Counted from the stretch's first letter, positions 21,000 through 30,274 are shown. The stretch is 64,000 bases of DNA from Nitrospira sp. (GCA_022226955.1 CP092079.1:2215577-2279576); one strand, 5' to 3'. Notes: generated by a model from the sequence alone, not told the origin. Made by a program: numbers and translations.

Positions 21000-21201
21000 C
21001 GCGCCTCCTCAGCCAGCCCTTCAGCAAAGGCCTCGGCCTATATATCGCCGCAGACACACTCGCGTCAATCGCCCAACAGCGCAGCTTGCTCAGGCGGCCG
21101 ATCACGCGGGAGGCTGAACGAGGTCGAAGCAAAGAAGCAAAGGGGTCGGGAGTCTTTTCTTGACGGATCTGGACTGCGTTCTGTCACACGGGAGGGTATT
21201 C

Positions 21202-21231
21202 GACGAGGAGTCGGCTGAGCAACTCCCCGTC
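21202..21231 (-). terminator. hairpin after isochorismatase-fold gene 1
   Basis: Ten-bp stem (GACGGGGAGT / ACTCCTCGTC on the minus strand, one wobble pair), 10-nt loop, just past the stop at 21251, without a T-run. The rest of the gap to ureG (21000-21201) shows no other clear element; it should contain the ureGD promoter. Confidence 0.4.
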
Positions 21232-21250
21232 GGATATGAAGGTCGAATGA

Positions 21251-21892
21251 TTACTCTGTTTTGTCGTAACCAAACTGAAGGCCGGCAGTCCCCCCAGTCT
21301 CGATGAACAGGTTCATGAACGCAGGCACTGTCTCCTTGCGCTGCCAGTCGCGCTGCAATTCGCAGAAGAGCTGCGGCACGCTGATCATCTTGCCACCTGC
21401 CTGCTCAATCCGGCGCAAGGCCATGTCATGCGCCACGACCGACGTGCCGCCTACGGCGTCGGCCACCACATACACCTCGTACCCGGCCGCGAGCGCATCG
21501 AGCGCCGGAAACGTCAGACAGGCTTCGGTCCACAACGCCGTCATAATGAGCTTCTTGCGGCCCGTCGCTTCAACCGCTTTGCGGAATTCGACATCTTCCC
21601 ACGAATTGATCGTCGTGCGGTCATAGGTCGGGAATTTGTCGAGCACTTTCCGCAGCTGCGCGATCGGCGGCTTGTTGAGGCCGGTTTTGACGTTGACCGT
21701 TGAATGCACGATCGGCAAACCATAGGCGACAGCGGCCTTCGCCGTGCCGACAATATTGCTGACCAGGAGTTGCCGATCCATCGACGCAATCGAATTCACC
21801 TGCACCGGCTGATAGTCGATGACGATGAAGGCCGCGTTCTGCGGCGACAACAGTTGGTCCTTCTTGGGATCTCGAATAGGTTCACTCGCCAT
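21251..21892 (-). CDS. isochorismatase-fold (YcaC-like) hydrolase 1
   Basis: A 213-residue cysteine hydrolase of the isochorismatase superfamily. The triad is seen as Asp in FIVIDYQPVQV, Lys near NSWEDVEFRKAVEATGRKKLI and Cys in ALWTEACLTFPALDAL. The substrate is unknown; relatives act on isochorismate, nicotinamide or N-carbamoyl amides. The ATG at 21892 has GGAGG about 7 nt upstream. It follows a second member of the family (21959-22636) and a pirin, all on one strand, placed between ureF and ureG. An amide or carbamoyl substrate would fit the urea context, but this is inference. Confidence 0.85.
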   Translation of the reverse strand: MASEPIRDPKKDQLLSPQNAAFIVIDYQPVQVNSIASMDRQLLVSNIVGTAKAAVAYGLPIVHSTVNVKTGLNKPPIAQLRKVLDKFPTYDRTTINSWEDVEFRKAVEATGRKKLIMTALWTEACLTFPALDALAAGYEVYVVADAVGGTSVVAHDMALRRIEQAGGKMISVPQLFCELQRDWQRKETVPAFMNLFIETGGTAGLQFGYDKTE

Positions 21893-21958
21893 AATGTGCC
21901 CTCCTGTTATAAAAGATACCGTCACATTTCCAGCGACAGACTTGGGAAACCGATCTCC

Positions 21959-22636
21959 TTATCGCTGCGAGTCCAACACTTCGTTCTTCTTCACCACGTC
22001 CTGTGCCTTGCCGTAGCTCTCGATCAGTAACTGGTACTCTGGGAAAATCTTGGTATAGATCTCGGCCCATTGCATCGCATCGTCGCGATGCCAGGTCTTT
22101 TGCAGTTCCGACGCCACGGCAGCCGTATCGATCGGGACGACACCAGCCTGAACGACTCTCGCGAGAGTAATTTCCTGCGCCATTTTCGAGTACGTGCCCG
22201 AAGCATCGACCACCGCGAACACTTTGTAGCCGTCATGGACGGCGCTGATCGCGGGGAAAGCCATGCAGACGCTGGTAATAGTGCCTGCAAGGATCAGTGT
22301 CTTGCGGCCCGTCGCCTTGATGGCTGCGACAAAGTCGGGATTGTCCCAGGCATTGATCTCGCCTTTGCGCGCAATATATTGGGCATGCGGAGCGTTCTGG
22401 TGAATCTCGGGGATCAGTGGACCGTTCGGTCCTTGTGGCACCGAAGCGGTCGTGATCACTGGAAGCTTGCACAGCGTCGCCATCTTGGCGAGCGCTGCGG
22501 CATGCGCGCGAAGCGCAGGCATCGGCATGTCTTTCACGGTCTGGAACAGACCGCTCTGGTGATCGATCAACACCATGACGGCATCGGCCGGATCGATGGT
22601 GGGCTTTTTCCCATTGAAATTTGCCGGCATACTCAT
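21959..22636 (-). CDS. isochorismatase-fold hydrolase 2
   Basis: A 225-residue isochorismatase-superfamily protein with [15 protein letters not shown] (catalytic Asp), [11 protein letters not shown] and [15 protein letters not shown] (catalytic Cys), the pattern of the YcaC subgroup. It is diverged from protein 1 (21251-21892), so the pair is not a recent duplication. GGAGG lies 7 nt before the ATG. The reaction is not identifiable from sequence. Confidence 0.85.
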   Translation of the reverse strand: MSMPANFNGKKPTIDPADAVMVLIDHQSGLFQTVKDMPMPALRAHAAALAKMATLCKLPVITTASVPQGPNGPLIPEIHQNAPHAQYIARKGEINAWDNPDFVAAIKATGRKTLILAGTITSVCMAFPAISAVHDGYKVFAVVDASGTYSKMAQEITLARVVQAGVVPIDTAAVASELQKTWHRDDAMQWAEIYTKIFPEYQLLIESYGKAQDVVKKNEVLDSQR

Positions 22637-22668
22637 GACAAGCCCTCCTTTTGAACAGCAGATTCCGT

Positions 22669-23538
22669 TTAACGAGCGATCATCCCAAATTTGCCACTGT
22701 TAAAATCCGTGACCGCTTGAGCGATCTGCTCCTGGGTATTCATCACGAACGGGCCATACCCCACAATCGGCTCATCGATGGGCTGCCCGCTGAGCAAGAG
22801 CATGACGACATCCTCGTTATTGGCTTTGACGGACAGACCGCTGCCGTTTGGCTCCAAGAGCACCATCTGAGCTTCCCGCGCGCTGGTGCTGCCGTTAACC
22901 TCAACCGTACCGTGCAAGACTATCAGCGCGGTATTCCAACCCTCGGGCGCCGGCAGGTCGACTGTGGAACCGGCGCGGATTCGGACATCCAAGACATGCA
23001 GCGGGGAAAATGTATGAGCCGGCCCCGCATGTCCATCATACTTCCCAGCAATGACACGCACCGTGCCCGCCTTATCGGCTATCGCAACCTCAGGGATATC
23101 TTTATTCAGAATGGCTTGATAGTTCGGCGGGGCCATCTTGTCCTTGGCAGGCAGATTGACCCAGAGCTGCACCATGTCCAGCACACCGCCTGCGCGCATA
23201 AACGCTTCGGAGTGGAACTCCTCATGCAGAATACCCGACGCCGCCGTCATCCATTGCACATCGCCCGGACCGATCACCCCACCCTGGCCGGTCGAATCGC
23301 GATGCGCCACTTCCCCCTTGTAGACAATCGTTACGGTCTCAAACCCACGGTGCGGATGCTGTCCGACGCCCCGGGGGCGGTCCGTCGGCTTGAACTCGGC
23401 CGGACCGGCAAAATCCAGCAACAGGAAAGGGCTGAGCTCCTTGCCCTGATCGTCATAGGAGAACAGTGAGCGGACTGGAAACCCATCTCCCACCCAATGC
23501 GTCTGACGATCCCCATAGATTCCAACAACCTTTTTCAT
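22669..23538 (-). CDS. pirin family protein
   Basis: A 289-residue bicupin. The N-terminal cupin has the metal-binding pattern [10 protein letters not shown] and, further on, [16 protein letters not shown], which define pirins; the C-terminal cupin is followed by [12 protein letters not shown]. Bacterial pirins are cytoplasmic iron proteins, some with quercetinase activity; the role here is unknown. The ATG at 23538 has GGGAGGGGG upstream. It is first in a three-gene unit with the two isochorismatase-fold hydrolases, an arrangement often linked to stress-responsive regulation. Confidence 0.9.
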   Translation of the reverse strand: MKKVVGIYGDRQTHWVGDGFPVRSLFSYDDQGKELSPFLLLDFAGPAEFKPTDRPRGVGQHPHRGFETVTIVYKGEVAHRDSTGQGGVIGPGDVQWMTAASGILHEEFHSEAFMRAGGVLDMVQLWVNLPAKDKMAPPNYQAILNKDIPEVAIADKAGTVRVIAGKYDGHAGPAHTFSPLHVLDVRIRAGSTVDLPAPEGWNTALIVLHGTVEVNGSTSAREAQMVLLEPNGSGLSVKANNEDVVMLLLSGQPIDEPIVGYGPFVMNTQEQIAQAVTDFNSGKFGMIAR

Positions 23539-23877
23539 AACAACCCCCTCCCTTACCTGTGCGATTAAGACAATATGAATTCTCTGTTTCGAATGCTGGC
23601 CACATACGACACTGCCCGTCAATACTCATACACACATCTCTTCACTATACACATAGATAGTACTGACTAGGACTGAAGTCAATGCCAGGTCTTCCCCAAG
23701 TGACACTAGAGGCATCAGTCTCGCCCTGATTGACGATTCTCAGAAAACGACACAGGCCGAACGCGATTATTCGGCGCTTACCAATATGTAGATTGAACGG
23801 CTGGAAAGAGAATCGGGACGACTATCGAGGAGAGATGCTAGTTGGAAGATCCGCTGAGTGCAGCCGGTTATCTACGG
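23539..23877. other. intergenic region between ureF end and pirin operon
   Basis: About 340 bp. It must hold the promoter of the pirin unit: TTGACT at 23682-23677 (minus strand) with a poor -10 (TATCTA) 17 bp on, and an imperfect palindrome ACTAT-N8-ATAGT at 23644-23661 across that -10, a possible repressor site. A short open frame over 23730-23984 runs into ureF antisense and is not convincing. Confidence 0.3.
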
Positions 23878-24564
23878 CTACGAACGAAACAATCGCGACT
23901 CCAAACGACTATGCCGCATGGCATAAATATCTTGAATGGGCGACCAAGAACGCAACGTGCGTTGCTCAGCCGCTTGTCGGCTGACCCGTTCGATAACGTC
24001 GAGCCAGCTGTCTAGTAACCGCTGGCCTTCTCGCTGTCCAATCGGCAACAGCTTCATGGCGGCGGCGACAAAGCTCGTCGCGGCTTGATACAGAAAAGCG
24101 GCAATCGAGTCGGCTTTCGACCAGCCTGCCGCAGCCAGCGTGAGACCCATGGTCACGGCCACATGTCCTGGCGTCTGGCCCGCCTCGACTGCCGCGAGAT
24201 ACTCTTCCAACAATGGATGCCGGTCGCGCTGCTCCGCCGCCAAGCGAATGACCTGCCGCCCCATCTGCCGACTCGAAACCCGCGATTCTCGTCCGAGCTT
24301 CATGGCGTCCAACTCCCGGTCGGCGCTCAGCGCAACGTCAAGCATCCCTGAAACAATGGCGTCATGAGCCAATCCTGTCGCGACGGCTTCTCGTTCCCCC
24401 ATTCCAATCGTCAACGACTCTTGCACGAACCGCGACAAATCCGCTGCATCCTTGACCGCTCCGCCCTGCACCGCCGCTTCCAACCCGGACGAATAGGCAT
24501 AGCCGCCCGAAGGGAAAAAGCTATCGACGAAACGAAGGCCTGTAAGCAGTGATCGTGTGTTCAT
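23878..24564 (-). CDS. ureF: urease accessory protein UreF
   Basis: A 228-residue all-helical UreF protein, normal length. Signatures: LRFVDSFFPSGGYAYSSGLE at the N terminus and the C-terminal helical repeat ending DIYAMRHSRLESRLFRS. It links UreD-urease to UreG during nickel insertion. The ATG at 24564 lies 4 bp after the stop of the upstream small gene, implying translational coupling; an ATG at 24597 would overlap that gene. It ends in a basic tail. Confidence 0.9.
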   Translation of the reverse strand: MNTRSLLTGLRFVDSFFPSGGYAYSSGLEAAVQGGAVKDAADLSRFVQESLTIGMGEREAVATGLAHDAIVSGMLDVALSADRELDAMKLGRESRVSSRQMGRQVIRLAAEQRDRHPLLEEYLAAVEAGQTPGHVAVTMGLTLAAAGWSKADSIAAFLYQAATSFVAAAMKLLPIGQREGQRLLDSWLDVIERVSRQAAEQRTLRSWSPIQDIYAMRHSRLESRLFRS

Positions 24565-24568
24565 TAGA

Positions 24569-24769
24569 TCACTCAGTGGGCCACTTTCCTCTTTCATGCT
24601 TTGCATACTCAATATTTTTAGCGAGACGACGTCCACATAAAAAATCGACAAATGCTCCTGCCCCATTCAGCTTACGTGCAGCGTTCTCATCCGCATAGTC
24701 CATCTCTTCATTCACGTATTTCCTGAATTCATACCACTCGTCTCTTAAATATTTTTCGATCCGACTCAT
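24569..24769 (-). CDS. small hypothetical protein in the urease cluster
   Basis: A 66-residue, highly charged protein (SRIEKYLRDEWYEFRKYVNEEM..., end HERGKWPTE), predicted helical, with a single Cys and no metal-binding cluster. I do not recognise it. GGAGG lies 5 nt before the ATG at 24769. It sits between the repeat element and ureF, its stop 4 bp from the ureF ATG. It does not resemble UreE (no His-rich tail). It may come with the repeat or be an accessory factor; nothing stronger can be said. Confidence 0.55.
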   Translation of the reverse strand: MSRIEKYLRDEWYEFRKYVNEEMDYADENAARKLNGAGAFVDFLCGRRLAKNIEYAKHERGKWPTE

Positions 24770-24787
24770 AGCTCCCTCCAATCATTC

Positions 24788-24953
24788 GGCTGCTCAAAAT
24801 GTTGTCCAGCAAGGCCGCAGACAACGAACGCACCGGAGACGTAACAGTTCTCACCCGCCCACCCCGAGCTGCCAAGACAGCTCGTTTACCCTCTCGGGTA
24901 CGTTGAGGATGCGTTCAAGGCGAGAACGCTGCTGAACGGCGTTTTCAGCAGCC
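24788..24953. repeat. dispersed inverted-repeat element, copy 2
   Basis: About 166 bp bounded by GGCTGCTCAAAATG and CGTTTTCAGCAGCC. Internal blocks shared with copy 1 at 18202-18325 are GGCCGCAG near the left end, TACCCTC..GGGTACGT-GAGGAT and GCGAGAAC. It lies between ureC and the small gene upstream of ureF, splitting the urease operon. Ends differ from copy 1 by a few bases but keep the outward arms. No ORF. Confidence 0.65.
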
Positions 24954-24955
24954 TG

Positions 24956-26683
24956 CTAAAAAAGGAAATATCGCTGCGCCATCGGCAGAACCGCAACCGG
25001 ATCGCACGTCAGTACTTGGCCATCGGCCTTCACCACATAGGTCTCCGGATCGACGTCGATCTGCGGCAGCGCGTCGTTGAGCTTCATATCCCGCTTGCCG
25101 ATACCGCGGCACTTCTTGACGGCCACTGTCCGTTTCTGCAAACCGAGCTTCTTCGCAACCTCTTGCTCCACCGCCGCTTTCGAGAGGAAGGTCAGACTGG
25201 TCTCGAATGGCGCGCGGCCGAAGCTGCCGAACATCGGCCTGGTCAACACCGGCTGAGGCGTGGGAATCGACGCGTTCGGATCGCCCATGGCCGCCGACAT
25301 TGGAAAGCCGCCCTTCAGGATGATCTCGGGCTTCACCCCAAAAAATGCTGGCTTCCAGAGCACTAGGTCGGCCAGCTTGCCGGCTTCGACCGATCCGACT
25401 TCATGCGCGATCCCATGCGCGATGGCAGGATTGATCGTGTATTTGGCCACATAGCGCCGCGCGCGGAAATTGTCGTTTGCGCCGGACAGCTTGTCCGCCG
25501 CCGTCTGCGACAAATGGCCGCGCTGCACTTTCATCTTATGCGCCGTCTGCCAGGTGCGGATGATGACCTCGCCCACCCGTCCCATCGCCTGTGAATCGGA
25601 CGACATCATGCTGATCGCCCCCATGTCGTGCAGGATGTCCTCGGCAGCAATCGTTTCGCGGCGGATGCGCGACTCGGCGAAGGCAATATCCTCCGGCACG
25701 CGCGGATTCAAGTGGTGGCAGACCATGAGCATGTCGAGATGTTCGTCCATCGTGTTGACGGTGAATGGCATCGTGGGATTCGTGGACGACGGCAGCACAT
25801 TCGCCTCGCCGCACACCTTGATGATATCCGGCGCATGGCCGCCACCGGCGCCTTCCGTATGGAAGGAGTGGATCGTCCGGCCTTTGAAAGCCTTGATCGT
25901 GTCTTCGACAAATCCGGCCTCATTCAACGTATCGGTGTGGATCGCCACCTGTACGTCATATTCTTCCGCGACATCGAGGCAAGTCGAGATCGCCGCCGGC
26001 GTCGTCCCCCAATCTTCGTGCAGCTTGAGCCCAATTGCGCCCGCTTCGACCTGCTCGCGCAAGCCATCCGGCAACGACGCATTGCCCTTCCCCAGGAAAC
26101 CGAGATTGATCGGAAAGCCGTCAGCCGCTTCCAGCATGCGGTGCAAATTCCACGCGCCGGGTGTGCAGGTCGTTGCGTTGGTGCCGGTTGCGGGGCCGGT
26201 GCCGCCGCCGATCAACGTGGTTAGCCCATTCGCAATAGCTTCTGTAATAATTTGCGGGCAGATGAAGTGGATATGCGTATCGATCCCGCCCGCGGTGACA
26301 ATCTTTCCCTCGGCGGACAAAACTTCCGTCCCCGGCCCGATGTCCATGCCCTTCGTGACTCCGTCCATGAGATCGGGATTGCCCGCCTTGCCAATGCCGG
26401 CGATGCGGCCGTCGCGAATCCCGATATCGGCCTTCACCACGCCCCACCAGTCGAGAATAATGGCGTTGGTGATGACGAGGTCGAGCGCGCCCTTCGCGCG
26501 CGTGGCCGACGGCGACTGCCCCATTCCATCGCGAATGACTTTGCCGCCGCCGAACTTGGCCTCTTCTCCAGGCGCCGTCAAGTCGCGGATGATTTCAATG
26601 AGGAGATCGGTGTCGGCGAGACGGATGCGATCGCCGGCCGTCGGGCCGTACAGATCGTTGTACTGGCGCCGGGTGAGCTTCAT
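24956..26683 (-). CDS. ureC: urease subunit alpha (catalytic)
   Basis: A 575-residue urease catalytic subunit. Nickel ligands are visible: HIH in [13 protein letters not shown], the carbamylated Lys in GLKLHEDWG, His in [10 protein letters not shown] and [17 protein letters not shown], and Asp in [13 protein letters not shown]; the active-site flap is MVCHHLNPR. It hydrolyses urea to ammonia and carbamate in the cytoplasm. The ATG at 26683 overlaps the ureB stop by 4 bp and has GGAGGA upstream; a longer frame runs inside ureB. The C-terminal half is complete (ends MAQRYFLF). Confidence 0.98.
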   Translation of the reverse strand: MKLTRRQYNDLYGPTAGDRIRLADTDLLIEIIRDLTAPGEEAKFGGGKVIRDGMGQSPSATRAKGALDLVITNAIILDWWGVVKADIGIRDGRIAGIGKAGNPDLMDGVTKGMDIGPGTEVLSAEGKIVTAGGIDTHIHFICPQIITEAIANGLTTLIGGGTGPATGTNATTCTPGAWNLHRMLEAADGFPINLGFLGKGNASLPDGLREQVEAGAIGLKLHEDWGTTPAAISTCLDVAEEYDVQVAIHTDTLNEAGFVEDTIKAFKGRTIHSFHTEGAGGGHAPDIIKVCGEANVLPSSTNPTMPFTVNTMDEHLDMLMVCHHLNPRVPEDIAFAESRIRRETIAAEDILHDMGAISMMSSDSQAMGRVGEVIIRTWQTAHKMKVQRGHLSQTAADKLSGANDNFRARRYVAKYTINPAIAHGIAHEVGSVEAGKLADLVLWKPAFFGVKPEIILKGGFPMSAAMGDPNASIPTPQPVLTRPMFGSFGRAPFETSLTFLSKAAVEQEVAKKLGLQKRTVAVKKCRGIGKRDMKLNDALPQIDVDPETYVVKADGQVLTCDPVAVLPMAQRYFLF

Positions 26684-27177
26684 CGCTCGTCCTCCTTCCC
26701 AATAAAGCCTAACTCTCTGGCTATGGCAAGCGCCTGCCGCTTGACGTTCGGATCGTCCATCCGCCCATTCACGAGTCCATTGATCCCGTAGGCCACGCGA
26801 TTGCCGCTGATCGTCACCAGCGTCACCCGTTTGTCTTCTCCCGGCTCGAATCGCACCGCGGTTCCGGCCGGTATCTGCAAACGAAAACCGTAGGCCTGTT
26901 CGCGGTCGAACCGCAGCGCGCGGTTGGCCTCGAAGAAATGGCAATGCGACCCGACCTGAATCGGCCGGTCGCCGCGATTCGACACGATCAGCTCGACTGT
27001 CGGACGGCCGTTGAACGCGACGATGTCGCCGTCGCCGAGCATCACTTCACCGGGAATCACCGCGGCAGGCTGAAGCGAAACCTTCTTCACCGTTTTCTTA
27101 CCGACCGGCTGCTTGGCCGGTTTCATCGCCACCGCTCGCTTCGACTGTGCCTTCTTTGCCTTCGACGATTGTTTCAT
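26680..27177 (-). CDS. ureB: urease subunit beta with basic N-terminal extension
   Basis: A 165-residue protein. The UreB core starts near residue 38 ([14 protein letters not shown]) and has the usual [23 protein letters not shown] and [18 protein letters not shown]. UreB is normally about 100-120 residues. Here a Lys/Ala-rich tail of about 37 residues (with KKTVKKVS) precedes it and a C-terminal extension ([13 protein letters not shown]) follows. The structural role is in the urease trimer. The ATG is followed by the Lys-rich tail directly; no internal start with a good ribosome site was noted. It overlaps ureC and follows ureA by 10 bp. Confidence 0.95.
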   Translation of the reverse strand: MKQSSKAKKAQSKRAVAMKPAKQPVGKKTVKKVSLQPAAVIPGEVMLGDGDIVAFNGRPTVELIVSNRGDRPIQVGSHCHFFEANRALRFDREQAYGFRLQIPAGTAVRFEPGEDKRVTLVTISGNRVAYGINGLVNGRMDDPNVKRQALAIARELGFIGKEDER

Positions 27178-27187
27178 GCGATCTCAC

Positions 27188-27490
27188 TTATCGAATCGGG
27201 TCGTGAACCGTCACCAGTTTAGTCCCATCGGGAAACGTGCCCTCGACTTGCAGTTCGGGAATCATCTCCGCCACACCGGACATCACATCGCGCTTCGTCA
27301 GCAGCGTCGCGCCATAGCTCATCAGGTCCGACACCGACCGCCCGTCGCGAATCCCTTCCAGAATCGCCGCGGTGAGATAGGCCATCGCCTCCGGATGATT
27401 CAGCTTCAACCCGCGCGCCTTCCGCTCCTTCGCCAAATTCGCGGCAACATAGATCAACAGCTTTTCCTGTTCACGCGGTGTCAGATGCAT
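27188..27490 (-). CDS. ureA: urease subunit gamma
   Basis: A 100-residue UreA of standard length: [31 protein letters not shown] start, NHPEAMAYL and [18 protein letters not shown] at the end. It is the small structural subunit of urease. It begins the ureABC unit and follows urtE with 154 bp containing a long hairpin (27528-27636), so urea uptake and hydrolysis genes may form one transcription unit. Confidence 0.97.
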   Translation of the reverse strand: MHLTPREQEKLLIYVAANLAKERKARGLKLNHPEAMAYLTAAILEGIRDGRSVSDLMSYGATLLTKRDVMSGVAEMIPELQVEGTFPDGTKLVTVHDPIR

Positions 27491-27527
27491 GATCCCCTCA
27501 TTTCAACTCTCGCCCCACCCCCTAAAA

Positions 27528-27636
27528 GCTGCGGGTGGATTCTCTCCTGCGCGCATTGATCGAGCACAGTCCATCATCTTGCAATCTGATGGATCCCCTG
27601 TGCGCGAGCAGCGAGCAAAGAGAATACACCCGCAGC
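27528..27636 (-). repeat. long nested hairpin between urtE and ureA
   Basis: The outer arms GCTGCGGGTG-x-ATTCTCT and AGAGAAT-x-CACCCGCAGC pair over 17 bp with one mismatch. Inside, GCACAG/CTGTGC and CCATCA/TGATGG form further stems around a short loop. On the transcribed minus strand the structure is followed by TTTTAG, so it could act as a partial terminator, a processing or stability element. No similar element was seen elsewhere in the window. Confidence 0.6.
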
Positions 27637-27644
27637 CTCATCCC

Positions 27645-28355
27645 TCACACCACCAGATGCCGCTTCACTTCCTCAGCGCTCAATTCACTCGTCTTGCCTG
27701 CCGCCACCACGGCGCCCTTCGCCATGATCACATAGGCGTCGGCCAGTCTGGCGGCGAAATGCAGTCCTTGCTCGACCAGCAGAACAGCGAAACGTCTGGA
27801 GCTTTTGAAGCCGATAATCACGTCTTCGATCTGGTCCACGACGGAGGGCTGAATCCCTTCGGTCGGTTCATCCAACAACAGGACTTTCGGATCGGAGAGA
27901 ATCGCGCGGCCAATCGCCAACTGTTGCTGTTCGCCGCCGCTTAGAACGCCACCCGGCCGTTCCAGAATCTGCGTCAGCTTGGGAAAGAGTCCATAGACTT
28001 CGTCGAAGGCCGCCTTCTCTGTGGCTCCATCGCCTTTGGTGGCGCGCGCCCAGAAACCGAGTTGCAAATTCTCCCGCACCGTCAGATGGGGAATGATCTC
28101 ACGCCCTTGCGGCACATAGGCCAGACCGTTTCGCGCCCGGCGGTCCGTCGCCTCTTTCGTGATGTCCTTCCCATTCAGCATGACCTGCCCGGATCGCACC
28201 GGCAGCAATCCCATGATGGCCTTGAGCGTCGTGGTCTTGCCCACTCCGTTGCGTCCCATAAGGCAGGCCACCTGTCCCGCTTCAAGCGTGAACGACACAT
28301 CGCGAAGAATGTGACTTTCCCCGTAATAGGCGTTGATATTATGCAAGTGCAGCAT
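27645..28355 (-). CDS. urtE: urea ABC transporter, ATP-binding protein UrtE
   Basis: A 236-residue ABC ATPase: Walker A MGRNGVGKTT, signature LSGGEQQQLAIGRA, Walker B VLLLDEPTEGIQPS. The LDEPTEGIQPS form is typical of the LivF/UrtE branch. With UrtD it powers high-affinity urea uptake across the inner membrane. The ATG at 28355 follows directly after the urtD stop (28358); the open frame extends further into urtD without a ribosome site. Confidence 0.93.
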   Translation of the reverse strand: MLHLHNINAYYGESHILRDVSFTLEAGQVACLMGRNGVGKTTTLKAIMGLLPVRSGQVMLNGKDITKEATDRRARNGLAYVPQGREIIPHLTVRENLQLGFWARATKGDGATEKAAFDEVYGLFPKLTQILERPGGVLSGGEQQQLAIGRAILSDPKVLLLDEPTEGIQPSVVDQIEDVIIGFKSSRRFAVLLVEQGLHFAARLADAYVIMAKGAVVAAGKTSELSAEEVKRHLVV

Positions 28356-28357
28356 AG

Positions 28358-29122
28358 CTAGTGCCCGACTTTTTGACGGCCAAGATAAATCTCGCGGACC
28401 CGGTCGTTTGCCTGGATGACATCGACCGTCCCTTCGCAAATCACGGTGCCTTCATGCAGAACCGTGACGGTTCGGGCAATCTGCCGCACAAACTCCATGT
28501 CGTGTTCAATGACGATCACCGCATGCTTCTCCGCCAGCGTTTGGAGCAACACTCCGGTCTGCTCCGTCTCTTTATCCGTCATGCCGGCCACCGGTTCATC
28601 GACGAGCAAGAGCGCGGGATCCTGCAAAATCACCATGCCGATTTCCAGCCACTGCTTCTGCCCGTGCGAGAGCAACCCGGCGCGGCGATGCGGATCTTCG
28701 TGCAGCCCAATCGTTTCCAGCGTCTTCGCGATGCGCTCTCGCTCGGCGGCGGTGGATGAACTCAACAGCGTCGCGATCACTCCTTTGCTGTCCCGCTTCA
28801 ACGACAGATCGAGATTCTCCCAGACCGTCAAATTGCCGTAGATCGAGGGCGCTTGGAACTTCCGACCAATCCCCAGCTTTGTAATCTCGTCTTCCCGCTT
28901 CCCAATCAGGTCTATATCCTTGCCGAAGATGACGCGGCCTTGAGCAGGCTTCGTCTTGCCGCAGATCACGTCGAGCAACGTGGTCTTTCCCGCGCCGTTC
29001 GGCCCGATGACGACGCGCAGCTCGTTATAATTGACGATGAAGTTCAGGTTATTGAGCGCCTTGAACCCGTCGTAATCGACGACGACGCCGTCCAGATAGA
29101 TGATCGAGCCCTTGTCGCTCAC
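28358..29122 (-). CDS. urtD: urea ABC transporter, ATP-binding protein UrtD
   Basis: A 254-residue ABC ATPase of the LivG/UrtD branch: Walker [17 protein letters not shown], signature LSHGQKQWLEIGM (a variant typical of UrtD), Walker B ALLLVDEPVAGMTDKE. It overlaps urtC by 4 bp. It shares with UrtE the task of energising the UrtBC permease. Confidence 0.93.
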   Translation of the reverse strand: MSDKGSIIYLDGVVVDYDGFKALNNLNFIVNYNELRVVIGPNGAGKTTLLDVICGKTKPAQGRVIFGKDIDLIGKREDEITKLGIGRKFQAPSIYGNLTVWENLDLSLKRDSKGVIATLLSSSTAAERERIAKTLETIGLHEDPHRRAGLLSHGQKQWLEIGMVILQDPALLLVDEPVAGMTDKETEQTGVLLQTLAEKHAVIVIEHDMEFVRQIARTVTVLHEGTVICEGTVDVIQANDRVREIYLGRQKVGH

Positions 29123-30273
29123 GACTGCACTCCCTCCGGGGCAGGCCTGGCCTTCTTGAACAAGGACCCGGCCGGTCCGGCCTTCATGCGCCGCGCGAGG
29201 CCGACCAACCCATCGGGGAACAGGAGCACCACCGCGATAAAGAGTCCGCCCAAGAAAAACGGCCAGAGCTCGGGAAAGTAATTCGTCAGGATGCTGCGGC
29301 CGAAGTTGACACCGACTGCCCCAATGATCGCCCCAATCAGCGTGCCTCGCCCGCCGACCGCGACCCAGATCACCATTTCCAGCGACGGCAGCACGCCAAT
29401 CTGCGCCGGCGTGATAATCCCGACCTGGGGGACATACAGCAATCCCGCCAAACCGGCGAGCCCGGCCGAGACGACGAAGACGAAGACCTTATAGTTGGAC
29501 GGCGAATAGCCGGAGAAGAGAACCCGCTGCTCGCTGTCGCGCACGGCAACCAAGACCTTGCCCGCTCGCGACTGCACGATCCAGCGGCAGAGGAAATAGG
29601 CTCCGCCCAGCGCCAGCACCGTCACCACATACAGCGCGCGTTGCGTGCCTGGCTCGCTCAGCCGGAATCCCAACAGCTGTTTGAAATCGGTCAGTCCGTT
29701 CGTTCCGCCCAGGTTCGTTTCATTCCGATTGAAGACCAGCCAGGCCGAGAGCGCGACCGCCTGCGTGATGATTGCAAAGTAGACGCCTTTGATCCGGCTG
29801 CGAAAGGCCAGAAGGCCGAAGAGCCAGGCGCAAAGCATCGGCGCGAGAATTCCCAAACTTACCGCCGCCAGAAAACTGTAGAACGGGGTCCAGAAGAACG
29901 GCAGCTCCTTGACCTGATTCCACACCATGAAATCCGGCAACGCACTGCCATAGACGCTTTCCGACCCGATCGCCAGCATCAGGTGCATGCCCATGCAGTA
30001 GGCCCCGATGCCGAAAAACACGCCCTGTCCCAAACTGAGAATGCCGGTATAGCCCCAGATCAGATCAAGCCCCAGAGCCAGAATGGCGAAGGCGAGAAAT
30101 TTCCCGAACCGGTTCAGCGTAAAATCCGAGACATGGAGCCACGACTCTTCAGCTGGCAAGACATTCAACGCCGGCAGAACGATGAGCAGAAACAGCCCGG
30201 CAAGCCAGAAAACGATACTTTCCCGTTCTACCGTTGGCTGCGTCTCGCTCGTGGTTTCGTTCATAGCGCTCAT
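29119..30273 (-). CDS. urtC: urea ABC transporter, permease UrtC
   Basis: A 384-residue permease with about ten hydrophobic segments, of the LivM type (GYTGILSLGQGVFFGIGAY, IGAIIGAVGVNFGRS). The N terminus is soluble (about 25 residues). It pairs with UrtB to form the urea channel. The ATG at 30273 lies 1 bp after the urtB stop; the gene overlaps urtD by 4 bp. Confidence 0.93.
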   Translation of the reverse strand: MSAMNETTSETQPTVERESIVFWLAGLFLLIVLPALNVLPAEESWLHVSDFTLNRFGKFLAFAILALGLDLIWGYTGILSLGQGVFFGIGAYCMGMHLMLAIGSESVYGSALPDFMVWNQVKELPFFWTPFYSFLAAVSLGILAPMLCAWLFGLLAFRSRIKGVYFAIITQAVALSAWLVFNRNETNLGGTNGLTDFKQLLGFRLSEPGTQRALYVVTVLALGGAYFLCRWIVQSRAGKVLVAVRDSEQRVLFSGYSPSNYKVFVFVVSAGLAGLAGLLYVPQVGIITPAQIGVLPSLEMVIWVAVGGRGTLIGAIIGAVGVNFGRSILTNYFPELWPFFLGGLFIAVVLLFPDGLVGLARRMKAGPAGSLFKKARPAPEGVQS

Positions 30274-30274
30274 G

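Noticed and set aside
23730..23984. 84-residue plus-strand open frame
   Set aside because: Runs antisense into ureF and lacks a credible start.
25470..26705. 411-residue plus-strand open frame
   Set aside because: Antisense to ureC, Ser/Pro-rich, no recognisable domain.
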